A DNA stretch of 64,000 bases from assembly GCF_028858725.1 (NCBI RefSeq), contig NC_084759.1, positions 95,128,362 to 95,192,361 of the forward strand, in the 5' to 3' direction. Source of the stretch: Colius striatus. Lineage: Eukaryota > Chordata > Aves > Coliiformes > Coliidae. Both the position numbers and the translations under genes were made by a program. The stretch's first letter is position 1. Each line of letters starts with the position of its first letter. The notes under the pieces were generated by a model, which made no database searches, was not told the DNA's origin, and was given only the letters and a program-made list of their open reading frames with translations. Of this stretch, positions 24,440 through 37,300 are shown in pieces.

Positions 24440-27400
24440 CGTTTTCTCTCTGTGTTGTTGCAACAGAAGGGAGGTGGTTGCGTTTCCTCTGGGGAAAGAG
24501 AACATAAACCAAGAAATTAAATCCAGCAAAGAAAGCACGATATTCCAATACCTTAGACAGCTAGAAATACGTGTAAATGTAATGCGATCATTAATTTTCT
24601 AGTCACTGGATTAGAACTCTGAATGGGTAGTGATAACATTTGCTACAGCACCCCATTACCTGTATAATCAGTACTGGCACAGAGGGATTACAAAGCCTGT
24701 GACCGTGATTACAAAGACTCCTGATTTCTGGAAGCTTTAAATGTCACCGATAACACAAATCTTTGTTAAGCCTGTCTGGTTTATGTGGTGACGGTGTCAG
24801 TGGGGAGAGGAGGAGGGAAATGAGAAGCCAGAGCTGGGTAAGCAGGGAGTGGGGAGGTGGCAAAGCATGTGTGAGTCTCCTTTCTGTTTTGCTACACTGC
24901 CTGATCAGAGTTCATTGGAATAAATGGAAAGACTCCCACTGATTTCAGTGGACTTTGGACACGGACCCAGATGCTTCAAAATGTAAACAGACAGATATGG
25001 GTATGTGTCTGCCAGTGTAATTTCCCCTAAGTAAAACCACTCTAGCAGGAGAAAGAGCCCCTCGAATACATGTTTGTGGGAGGCGAGCTTGGGGAAGAAG
25101 AGCATGCTAGCCTGCTGCCACGTGAGTAACAAAGGGTTGCCAGAGAGCCTGGGGCCCCTAGCTATAAACAGGGACGCTGGCACTCAAAGATGCCATGGTC
25201 TGTGCTCTCCTATGCTGATGGAGCTGCCACACACTCCTCAGAGGGGTCTTGCTCCTCCGGAGGCATACTACCTGGACGTGGCCAGCAGCCTTAGCTTCTG
25301 AGTAGCCATCCTCCTGGCTGCTGCTACTGAGCAGTTCCTCTGCTGAACATCAGCACGGTCTTAAGCCAAACAGAGGAGAAGGTCAGTAGATGGGCTGGCT
25401 TGGCTCCAAGTTATCATAAGGTATCCAAAAAAGAGGGGGACTTATAACATGTGCTATTTCATCAGAGGAGGCCAGTGCATGTGGGCCACAGACTGGGAAA
25501 GGGTGAACATAAGGGGAATATCAGGATCAGGCTGCAGTTTCCAATTCTCTTCAAGTCATAAGAGCAGCCAATAGTGCAGCCCCAAAGTGAAGGCTGCTGC
25601 TGGAGAGCATTGTAATATGTCCTGCTGTTTCCTTTGAGCTAGTCTAGCTTTCACAAAGCCAATAAACAAATCAGGGAACTGAAATGGTAAAAATTAGCCC
25701 TGTGAAGCAGCTGAGACAACCCTTGATCACACAAATACTGGTGCCAGCATGGGAAAGGGCAGCACAAACTGGCTAGGATCAGAGCCTGGAGCAGAAGGTA
25801 CCTCCAGGGGTGGTGGCATTGTCCTTTCAGATATAAGGGCAGCAGAAGTCAGGAGGCTGAGGATGGGAAAAGGTTTCCACAGCTGTACTCTAAGCATGTT
25901 CTCCAGACAGGGAAGAGAGACAAAGGGAACCTCATCCTGCTCCTGGTGAGACAAGCAGTTGAGGCACTAACTGCAAGAACAGCAAGCAGGGTGTGCATCA
26001 GAGAGGATTGACCAAGGATGAGCACAGAAGCTAGGAGCTCTGCGCAGAGCAGCCAGATGCCCGAGCTTCTAGTCAGTATAGCAATTGAACACCTGATGAA
26101 GGAGATGCCACTGCAGTCACTGGGATTGCACCCATTCACCCTGAGTCCATGCTGTCCTTCACAGACCAAGCATGACCCTGAGAATTGAATTCCACACCAT
26201 GACTACAAAGGGTATTGTGAAATCAGTGTCAACACAACTTGTGTTAGGTTTGTTGCTACTCTGGCCACTTTGCACCCATGCCTCATGAAAAGTCAGTAGC
26301 AATGGAGACTACCCAAACATTTTGAAAGGTCCGAGACTTTCTATGCAACTTGAACTTCAATTGCAAAATTTCTGTAGGAATTTTACACCTGTCTCAGTCA
26401 GTTGTTAACTCTAAACATTATAACAATCAGCAGAATATTCACACCAGGAAAATAGTTTTGACCTGGCATTAAAGACATAATGATTAATGTCCATATTTAG
26501 CTGTTCGTAGTAAACATTTTTCTCCTACTTTCAGAACAGGAAAGTATTTCAACACACATCAGGATTCATTGTAACATCATTAATCATGATCAATTACCCT
26601 AGTATTCATGCAGATGCAAAATATAATTCCTTGGGAATTTCACTGTAGCTTAGCATTAATTTGTGTTTACTCTATTACAAACTCCCATTCCCTTTCAATC
26701 CTTCTTTTTTGCATTTCTTCCAGGTTCTCTTGTGTACTCATATACTGTAACATTTCATTTATTAAATATTGCTTTATTTAAGTCTGTATTATTTGTTTGT
26801 TTTCCTTGCTGCTTTCACCTACTCAGCTATTCATTCATTCCTGTTAGAAATTAACAGGCTATGGCAAAAGCAACTTGTCCTCAGTGAGAGTCATAAATTC
26901 ACCACCATGCTTCACTAAGGATACATGACAACAATACAACAATCTCTTTCCCGGTTCCCTTGATTCTCGGTTCCGCAGGTCTATGTTGCACTTAAGCCCT
27001 TAAAGCTTTCTGTCTCCAGCTGGTTCTTACAGTATCCTGCACTTCTTAAATTAAAGCACTACAAGTTACCAATCTTAACAAATTACACATCTTAAAGTGA
27101 GGAAATTCCACAGTCTGGAATCAAACAATATCTCATCTTCACCAGGAACAGTCACAAGGACAAAGTCACTCCCTCCTCCTTCAGTTTTAATGGGAAACCA
27201 GTACAAAAAGCCCTCGGAATAAACAAAAAGCATGAGCCCTACATAAGTTTATGCTTAAACAAGTTGTCCTGAGGGCAACTACTGAAGTAATCTGGCTGGA
27301 AAGACCAAAGAGCAGATTTGTTTGAATTAGTGCAAGGAAAAAAAGAAACAAAATTTCCACTGCCCCAGAAAAAGAGGAATGCAAATACATCCCAATGATT

Positions 27401-28487
27401 TGTCCTCCAAAGATAGCTATTGTGTTTAACATGAAAAAAAAATCTTTATTCATAGCAAGCTTAGATAATATTTCCTTGGTGCATAGATATGCATTTTGAA
27501 CTTCCGATTAAGACATTCTTAGCCACGGGCATTGTGCATTTTTCTTCATACGTCATCTTTTTACGCAATGATGTTGCGTGGCATACATATTTGATGCATA
27601 GAATATTTGTGTGAGAAGATGTTAGCAGAAACATAGGCGCTGCCATAACAGATGAGGCAGCTTGTCCATCAAGCCCCAACACCAAGCCTGTAAGTAAAAC
27701 ACTCCGGATTGGTGTACTAGGGAAAACTTATCACCCAGGAGAGGTCAGAAACAGAATTCTGGATCTAAAAACACTATGATTTTGAGGAAAATAGGACTCA
27801 TCTACAAAGCAACCCATGAGAAGGGCTCCAACTTCTAGTCACGAGTCCCTCTGTTGTACTCCCTTAAATATTAGGAAAGACTGAATACAGATTCGGGAAA
27901 CTACCCTAAGTTCAGCTTCTTGAAGCCCTTAATTAAAATCACTGTATGAGAAAAATTAAACACAGAGAAGAAAAACATCACATGGGAAAACTCCACACGT
28001 TGTTGTACAACTAGTGGTATGAATAAAGCCAAGTTTTCTGCTATTTGTTGCCCTTTATCACCTACCCAAGCCAATTCCCTGCACCTTTCTCTAGGCAATT
28101 CCTCTCAAGCAAGAAACAGCATGCAATGCAGCTAGTCCAGGGCTACGTATGGGCTGATCCATCTGCAAAATGTTCACTACCAAACAGACAAACTAATGCC
28201 TGAATTCTGCCTGCCTGGCCCTTGGTACTGATGTTGAGTTGACCTTCTCCAGATTCTGATTTTCATGAAACTGGTAGGAATTTAATAGTTTTGAAAACCA
28301 ATCCCCTCTATCTTATGTAGCTGAAATTAGTCAAAATGGTCCAAAGTGGTAGAGAGGGAAGAGGAGCTTGACTGTGATTACACAAACCTCAGTTTCTTAG
28401 AAAGTCAAGTTACAGCTATTGAGGACCAGTGTCTTCTGATTCATACAAGTATTGGTTTAACCGGGGTGGGGCAAGGGGTCTTTATCC

Positions 28488-29569
28488 TGTAGTGGTTTTA
28501 CTTGGGACAGGTTTTTTGGTGGCAAGGGGAGCTACAGGGGTGGCTTCTTTGAATGGGGAGCTGCCAGAGGCTTCCCCTATAGCTGATAGGGCCAGGGACA
28601 GTCAATTCTAAGTTGGACCCTGCAGCTGACCCAGGCCTGGCCAATTAGTGATGGAGGTAACACCTCTGTGAATAATGTATTTGAGAAGTTGTTGCACAGT
28701 TGCTAAACTGCAGCAGCAACAGGGAATGAGAAAGTGAAAACGTCTCCATAGACACCAAGGTCGGTGGAGAAGGAGGGGGAGGAGGGTGCTTAGGCCCTGA
28801 AAGAAAGAATCCCCTGTGATCTGTGGTGCAGACCATGGTGAGGCAGCTGTTCCCCTGCAGTCCGTGGAGGACCTCATGCCAGAGTGGGTGGATGCCTGAA
28901 GGAGGCTGTGACCCTGTGGGAAGCTCATCGTGGAGCAAGTTCCTGGCAGGACCTGTGAGTCTGTGAGGAGAGAGGAGCCCATGCCAGAGTAGGTTTGCTG
29001 TCAGGACTTGTGATCCTTTGAGGGATTCAGGCTGGAGCAGTCAGTACCTGAAGGACTGTTTTCCCAGTGGATGACCCACGTTGGGGCAGGGAGTGAGGAG
29101 CTGCCCCCATGGGAGGCCCCGTGCTGGAACAATTCATGAGGAACTGTAGCCTATGGGAAGGACCCACTTTGGAGAAGCTTGTGAGGGACTGTCTCCTGTA
29201 GTAGGGACCCCACACTGTAGCAGTGGGAAGTGTGAGGAGGCCTCCCCCTGAGAAGAAGCAGTGGCTAAGTCCATCTGTAGTGAACCGACTGTAACTCTCA
29301 TCCCCCATCCCCTGCGCTGCTGGGGGGGAAGAAAGGAGCAGGTGGAAGTGTTTTAAGATTTGGGTTTATTTCTCATCTCCCTGTTCTAATTGTTCCTTTA
29401 GTAAATCAAACTTTTTTTTCTCTAAGTTGAGTCTGTTTTGCTCATGATGCTAATTCCTGAGCAATCTCTCTATCCTTAACTCACAAACCACTCGTTATAT
29501 TTCTCTCCTGTCCAGTTTAGGAGGGGGAGTGATTTTATGACTTGGTGGACACCTGGCTAAACCACCACA
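28488..29569 (+). mobile_element. ERVL-like endogenous retrovirus solo LTR
   Basis: About 1.08 kb, beginning TGTAGTGGTTTTA and ending CTAAACCACCACA, so the termini form a short inverted repeat with TG...CA ends. The interior matches the style of avian ERVL LTRs: repeated GACCCAC...GGAGCAG/GGAGAAG blocks, AAGTGTTTTAAGATTTGGGT, GAGTCTGTTTTGC and GAGGGGGAGTGAT just before the end. No gag, pol or env sequence is adjacent, so this is a solo LTR left by LTR-LTR recombination. The bases either side (TATCC, ATTGT) do not form a duplication, so the target site may be decayed or an end displaced. Confidence 0.85.
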
Positions 29570-30069
29570 ATTGTCACCATTCTCTTCCTAGCACAGACTT
29601 TTGTTCCCTTTGGCACACAATATTGCCAATTATCTGCTTTGAATGCCTTGTCAGGCAAGAGCTTGTCTTCCCTAATGTATACAAACTGTATCATCTGGCA
29701 GCATTAGATTTCTCTCTGCTATCAAACAGTAGATCTTCAGTTATCCATAAAACTTTGATTACAGTGAGCAATTACTTAAATTTACCTTATGACTCATTAC
29801 AGATTAGTTCATTAAGTGAGTAACCCCTCCTTGCTCATTATGAGATATAAACTCACTCATGTACAGCATTTGATTGTATCTATACCCATCTCCTAGGGCA
29901 TACATGTATTAATATCTATAGCTGTGAGATAACCTGTGGCATTTATCTATATGCAGCTTGGGAAATATCAAGCTGTGTAGATCTGGAGTTCACAATTTGC
30001 TGTGCTGATAAGCACCATACAACATATTGTGAGACACAGGAGCAAGGCTGGTAAATACTAACAGTTTGC
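29570..30069. other. Intergenic spacer between the LTR and a CR1 copy
   Basis: About 500 bp of AT-rich sequence with no recognised element. Confidence 0.5.
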
Positions 30070-31140
30070 CACAGAAACACAGACTGTTTGAGGTTTGAAG
30101 GCACCTCTGGAGTGTCTCTGGCCCAATCCCCTTGCTCAAGAAGGGCCACCTATGGCAGGCTGCCCAAGACCATGTCCAGATGGCTTTTGAATATCTGCAA
30201 GGATGGAGATTCCACAACTTCTCTGGGCAACCTCTGCCTTTGTTTGGGCAACCTGTGTCAGTCTTTGGTCACCCTGACAGTAAAAAAGTGCTTCCTGATG
30301 TTCAGATGGAGCCTCCTGTGTTTCCATTGCCAGTGGGCGCCACTGAAAAGAGCCTGGCTCCATTGTCCTTGCACCCTCCTGTCAGGGTTTTATATACATT
30401 GACGAGGTCCCCCCAAGCCTTCTCTTCTCCAGGCTGAATAGTCCCAGTTCTCTCAGCCTCTTTTCATAGAAGATGCTCCAGACACTTCATCATCTTTGTG
30501 GCCCTTCACTGAGCTCTCTCCAGTGTATCCATGCCTCTCTCGTACTGAAGAGCTCAAAACTGGATGCATCACTGCAGGTGTGGCTTCACTAGTGCTGAGT
30601 AGAAGGAAAGGATCACTTTGCCCAACCTGTTGGCAGTACTCTTCATAATGCAGCCCAGGATACCATTCACCTTCTTTTCTACAAGGGCACATCACTGGCT
30701 CATGTTCAACTTGGTGTCCACCAGGATCCTCAGGCTCTTTTCTGACAAGTTGCTTTTCAGTACATACTGATACATGAGGGTATCCCTTTCCAGATGCAAG
30801 ACTTTACACTTCCTCTTTTTGAACCTTGCTGTTCTTGTCAGCCTGTTTCTCCAGCATGTTACCGTTCTGAGGTCCCTCTGGATAGTAGTAGGACTCTGTG
30901 ACATATTAGCCACTCATCCTAGTTTTGTGGCATCTGCAAACTTTCTGAGGGTACAGTCTCCCCTGTCATGCAGATCATTATGAAGATACTGAACAGGATT
31001 CGACCAGGAATTGGGTGTACCTGGCGTACACCGCTAATCACTGGCCTCCAACAGGACTGTGTACTGCCAGTCACCACTCTCTAGGCCCAGACATTCAACC
31101 AGTTTTCAATCCACCTCAGTCTTTATCTACTTAGACAACA
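30070..31140 (-). mobile_element. CR1 LINE copy, about 1.07 kb, old and inactivated, reverse orientation
   Basis: Read on the - strand, this runs from the RT palm region to the CR1 3' end at about 30070. It includes a frame with CKVLHLERDTLMYQYVLKSN and SLRILVDTKLNMSQ (within 30692-30913), typical of CR1 ORF2 downstream of the palm. Just upstream the FADD-type catalytic box reads FADATKL (about 30926-30943), so a catalytic Asp is lost. Stops and frameshifts break the rest. The 3' end has no clean 8-mer tail. It is older and more diverged than the CR1 copies near ATP5PO. Confidence 0.92.
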
Positions 31141-34100
31141 GTTACATGAAGCAAGTTTTCTCCTGGTTTAAATTGGCAAATGCTCTAAAATATGGCAAAG
31201 GAACCAAATACTGACATCAGCCTTCAGATGGCCATGGGAAGGCTTAAAAAGTCAGTATTTTTCTTGTGCTATCAAAGTAAAAATTAGACCCTTTTAGAGT
31301 CTAACTACAGATTGGTACCTCTAATACATGCTGCACCTAACATATAACCCTGAAAAACCTACACTGTAAGCGTAACATAGGTATACTGCTGCTCCGAAGG
31401 AACGTGTGTGCTTGTGTGTGGTACCAGGTGTAGAAGACATTGACACTCTATAAAGGGGTGAAAAAGAGAGACCCTCTTTGCTGAAAATGGTCTAGTGGAC
31501 TTAAGCCAAGATGTTAATGATTTTATGGGACACGGTATAAAGAAGTGGAAAGTATTTTACTTCCTTGACAATTAGTTCTTGACTCAATCAATTGAGCAAG
31601 GATGATTTGTGAGATGTAAAATTGATCCAACCTTTGAAGTCCGCTTTAAGGACCTAGCGAGAAACACAGATCAGATTGTGGGCTTCCCTTCTAGTCAAAA
31701 CCAACTGATGGCCAAAGCCCATCTGCTGTCATTGGACAACTGAAACCCAAGATAAAGGCACATGCCATGCCACTGTGCTAAACTTTGAGCTTCCACATGT
31801 CTAAATGAAGGGCATCACGAGGCCCTGATCTGATATCACAATATTGACAAGAGGTGAGCATTCTAACAGCAACAGCCACCAAGAGGGCAAAGTCTTCCTC
31901 CTTAAAGATAACATCATCCAAAATAGGCCCGCTTTTTTTTTTTTTAAATAGACTAACGAGCCACTGTATCTGGGTGGATCACACGACTATTGTATGAGTC
32001 AGACCTTGAGATTTATTCAATTATTACTCCATTAAGACAAACTGTCAATGAAGTCAGTGGGAGTTTAATCTGACAGGGGAAGTGGGGAGTGGAACAAGGG
32101 AAATATTTACCCCCCTGGCCATGTAGATCTAATTTCAGTCTGATTATATGGCTGAAAAGCACCTCAGGTGGTCCATAGGGCTGAAATGTGCTCTTCTTAA
32201 TAGCAGCCCATTTCTGTGAGCACAGAAGATTCTGCCAAATTCTGCACGTGTTTTCACACATGTTTAATTTTACTCAGGAGTATCCCAAAACAATCAGGAC
32301 TGAGTTTAGGAGACATATGATGATCTGGCCAAATGACAGTATTTTATATTTGGACCTATTTTGGCACTGCTTGTTTGGCTCTAAAACACAGTTATAATCC
32401 ATATCTGTTTTAGTCTTTATTTTTTAAGTAATCTCTTGCAGTTGTAAAACAAGTCTATCCCTTAAAGGGTCCATTTCTGCTTGCACAACTATGACTGGCT
32501 TTGCTTTGCTATGAGAGGAAGAACTGACCTTAATGCCCCACTTGATAAAAGTGATTGTGTTTTAAAGTAAGTATTAAAGGTCAGATGAACTAAGGAGCAT
32601 CACATAGTTGCACAGGCAGCTGGCATAAAAAATAGTTAACTTCTTATATGCTTTCTCCTGCGCACTGTTAAACTGATCAAACTGGCACGATGCTTACAAG
32701 CTACACTTCTTTGATAACAGTGTCCAAAACAAGCAAACCCTGCATGGTTTGGTTTGTACTATTCTTGTTTAATCTGGAGCAATCATGTTTAAAAAAGAAC
32801 TGATCAATGCCTGGCAAGATTCTTTGATTAAAACCAAACCAAAAGATGTTGGAGCAACTTTCCTCCCAATGTCCTTTTACTCATTTCAGTAAAACAACAC
32901 CAGGAACACTTATGATCTGTGCTACATACTTGCCACCAAACACCAATCGATGTACTACTAGGATAATAAAAATAATAATTAAAAAGTACAGAGTGAAACT
33001 GGCTTCTTTCCTGTTCTCTGTGAAGGCAGAATAAAGACCTGATGTTTGTTTGGAACAGCCAGTATGAATAATAGGAATATGAATGCTAATTGAACCAAAC
33101 AATTGTTTCCTCTTTCATTTTTGTAGTTTGATGATATGAACAGTCATTTTTATCTTTGGTGCTTCTCAAAAAAACCTTCCCTTATTCACCCTTGAAAAGA
33201 GTGTGGGCTGGATTGTGCCACCTCTCACCAATTTTATGGTGGTTGCAGTGAAATCATCCTGTATTTACACTGGTAGAAATGTCAGAGAGCAGTAAATCCC
33301 TACCTGTAAAGATACAAGCTCATACTCATTCAATAGTGGATGAGTGGAGCATACACCAGTGATAGGATAGAAGCTACGCTGCCATCCTGCTCAGAAACCC
33401 TTTCCTGCTTCTCTGCCATCCCACCTAGTGTGAGGCAGAGTGGAGCAATGACTAGGACATCACAGCCTGTTTCTGAGATCAAGCTCCCAGCTCTGCTGTG
33501 GACTTTGGGCAAGATCTTTATCTTCTGTAAAATATCCCCTAATAAGTGCTTTGAGAGCTACAAAAGAAAGCCTTGATATACGAAGAATTGCCTCAGGCAA
33601 GTAGAAATCAGAATAATTTAAACAGCTTCTTTCTCACACAGTCATAGTTGTTTTCAGAGGACAAGAACCAGATACACTTGAGTCAGCTGTGATTTGCTGA
33701 CCTTGGAGGAGGAATTAAAAGTGATTATTATCCTGTTTCTCTTGGCATTTATGAAAGACATGTTGCCATATATAAGAGCAGGAGGGAATGAAAGAAACTG
33801 AAGCACTCATATCATGATAAAAGGTTGACAAGGCTAAAACTGGATAGTCGATTTCAGCATGATTTGAAGTGCTTCATCCATCTTGAAACACCAAAGGTCT
33901 GTTGCATCCTCTTCCAGGAAACAAGGGAAAAGTTGAGGTGCAAGGCATCTGCGGTGATTAGGGACTAGCTGGGAGGAGCCAATGACCTGAGAAATAGTGG
34001 AAACAATTAACCCTAGTTAGCTATTACAGAAAATTCCCTACACAGAGGCTGCTATTACTACTGTAGTCTAAATGTGAAGAGAATAAAGAAATATATAAGA

Positions 34101-34268
34101 AAGAAAGATGGTGAGAAGGTTTTGAGGTAATACCACTTCAGTTGACGTTTATTTGAGCCATCTCTTGACAAGCAGTGGCCTGCAACCATTTCAGCCCCTT
34201 AAACTATTTCTTAGCATTCCCTCTGTGTTTCACATAAAATGCATAGGCAAGAAAGTAACAGAGTGCAT

Positions 34269-34381
34269 TTTGAGGTATGTCTATCTATCTAAATAAATGA
34301 ATAAGTGCATTTAAAAGTAGAGGTATGTTTATAAATGTGTGTGGTATGTTTATAAATGTGTGTGCATATACATACCTCAAA
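34269..34381. repeat. 12-bp inverted repeat enclosing a 21-bp tandem duplication
   Basis: TTTGAGGTATGT at 34269-34280 is exactly complementary to ACATACCTCAAA at 34370-34381. Between them a 21-bp unit beginning GGTATGTTTATAAATG occurs twice in perfect tandem (34322-34342 and 34343-34363). ATCT and ACAT microsatellite-like runs surround it, so slippage is the likely origin. Confidence 0.8.
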
Positions 34382-37300
34382 GTATGTATCTACGTCCATA
34401 TGCGTATATAGATATATCAATGGCATACATACATATATATGTAATTCTCTTTAAACAGAAAATCACATCAAACAACATCAAATCATGTCAAAATCCAAAT
34501 TCTACAAACAAGCACTGTGACATCTGCCACCTTCATTCACTCCAGCATTTTTTACACTTAAACCCAGTTCTACCTAACCTATATTTTCAAGATTTTCCAG
34601 TTTGCATCCCTAGAAAATTTCCAGTAGAGCTGCAGATACCTCTGTAGTGATTTGATTCCCATGCCAGTGAGTCCACTTTCTTTAAACACCTTTCAGCGTT
34701 TCCTTTCATAGGAACAATGACAGACCAATAAGAAGCTAACAAACCACAGGCAACGGTTGCTGTGTGCATATATGGCTATTCAGTGGTGATTTTTTTCACC
34801 TGTTTGTCACTCAGGCTCGTGAGAAGACCCATACACTCTTTTTTCCTACTTGCACTTCCACTTCAGTCTCTCAGTCTTTCATCTGGGAGATCTCACCAAA
34901 AGATCATGTGGTGCTGGAACAGCTCTGAATTATTGGGGGTTCACAGATCAACCCTGCTTAGTGCAGCCCCAGCATTCTGCACTTGTCACATATCCTTTGC
35001 GTAGTTATTCTACACAGACACAGTGGCCTTTTCTACAGTACTTCAGACATCAGCCTAACAGCTGGAAGTTTGAGGCGGATCCTTACCTTCTTTCTTTTGT
35101 GACACCACAAAGTTTCTGGTGGAAGAAGGTATATCTGGATGTGTGACAGTCCTGCTTCTGGGGTGAGATGTTGCGCATACAGAAAGAATGGCAGGTTTTA
35201 ACTGTTTTGGTCAAAAATGAACAGATTCTCTTAAAATACTGTTTAAATCTTTAAAAATCTGACCTATATTTCGTTGGTTTAACCATTACATTAGCAGCCG
35301 TTGTTTAGTCCTTTTTCTCTATATTATTTTACATCTAATTAGCACTTGAACCATTTCAGTTGTTCAGTATCATCCGCGTTCCAATATTTTCTACAATTCT
35401 GCAGCTGTAGAATTTCTCCATATAAAGTCTTTGAATGATGAAAGAAAAGGAAAAAAAAAAAAGAGAAGGAAACTCAGGGACTATTTTCTCCCTCCTGATA
35501 CTTAATTATAAACACAAATCTCAAAATTGCAAGCTTTCTTCTGTCCAGTCCATCAAACATCAGCATCACAAAATATTTAACGAGTTTTGGATCCTGAAAA
35601 GATTTATTTCTAGACTTAACTTTCAGCAAATAATTACTTGCATTCTTAAATCCAGGGTTAGTTTTGTGTGGAAAGAGGTGTCAGAATGCCAATACATATG
35701 GCCAGGGACATTTTAGCTGATTGAGAAATACATGCCCTTTTTCTTTTTTATTTTTTTTCCTTTCCTGGAATCAGATATGTCTATTCTAGAACTTTCTGTT
35801 CCCAAATTAGCCCTGTTTAAATTTAAATACCAGAAAAAAGTCTCCCAGAAATGAGGTCTTTATCTTCTTCCTTTGCACCAGAAGTTATTCCAAACTTCTG
35901 GCCAGCAATTTTACATGTTCTGTATTGATTTTCCCTCGCTGGCACCCTCCAACAAGGCAGCAAAGCCCAGAGAAGGCTAGCTGAGCTCAAGGGTATTCAC
36001 AGCATTTGTTGCAATAGACACCCCCATCGATGGGAATTCACATGGGAATGTTTGATCTGGCCAGTCAGAGCAGGCCAGTTAACCATCAGCTGGAAAAAGC
36101 ACTTGTCAGTATCCTATGGAGAAGCGGCTAAGCACTGACAAGGGCTGATGAGCAAATAGATTTTCCCAACCCTGTTTCCTGTGACATGCTCTTCAGAACC
36201 ATTTAGTGGATTACAATATGCAAATCTTAAATATTAATTTTTAGGTTTTGTTTAATCCATTGCTGTGGTTTGAAAGACATTTAAAAGATAAAATAAATTA
36301 GATTCTTCTGAAGAGGTCACTGTCCATCAAATACAAACTGAAGCTACAAGAGAAGTTGAAAACACTTGGGAGGAAGGACTGAATGGCTCTTAAGACAAAC
36401 AAGAGTCCCTCTGACCAGCAGGTAGAATTTAACATGAATTTTAGTGGACCATCAAGGCTGAAAACAGGACCACAAAAATCACCAAGGGGACGTTAGTGTG
36501 GCAAGAAGCCAGAAACCAATTTTAGGCTGTCTACATGACAGAGAGCCTGAGCTAGCAGTTGGAAACTTCTCCTCTCCTGTTTGCCTTCCTTCTGTCCTAA
36601 CACCAACAAAGTGAACACAGTTGCAAGAGAAGGATTGCTGTGTAAATTAAACCCTGGGTTAATTCTTCAAGCCCTTCTCCAATTTTAAAGCGATGCAGCT
36701 CCAATGGTTCAACTAAATTACCTGTGATCTTCAGGGAGCATCTCAGCCCCGTGTACCTCATGAGATCAGAATCACACTCTCTCTTTTTCTGAAGTAAAAG
36801 TAAAAAACAAAAACAAAAAGGTTTGACTATTTAGCATACATTACAAGGATGTACAACTTGCTGGAGGAAGGAGCACAACGACACACCAACTAAAGCTTAG
36901 GTTGGCATCACTTTCATTGACATGCCATCAACGATGGGTTCATGTTACACCTGAGCACAAATGTTACCACGCAGACCAATAGTGTAATACCCAAAGCTAG
37001 ATCACATTACTCACCAGGACTGAAACAACAGATTTACTGACATAGAATAAGCTGGCTATGGTAGTGCTGCTATTACCCCTAATCAGTACAGCTACGTTCA
37101 TGAATCAGAAAGACTTCTGTAACTGTTTTTCAATAACTGAGTTTTTCAGTGAATTCTGAGTTCATAGCAACAGCATACTGTGACATGGCAGCAACATTAC
37201 CAAGATTTTAAGGAACGAACAAAATGGCCCCAACATCTATAAACCAGCAATCAGCAGCCTCCCATGTATCGGAAAAATATCTAGGAGAGTGTTACTGTCA

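Larger units (their letters stand above)
18861..28487. other. Intergenic, no gene found
   Basis: No exon is supported. It contains a 20-A run (24273-24292), a 14-bp minisatellite (24404-24439), a more GC-rich patch at about 23500-23830, and a CRE/C/EBP-like motif cluster at about 27545-27580. The open frame at 20827-21087 lies in a smooth, moderately AT-rich block that may be a conserved noncoding element rather than a gene. Confidence 0.5.
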
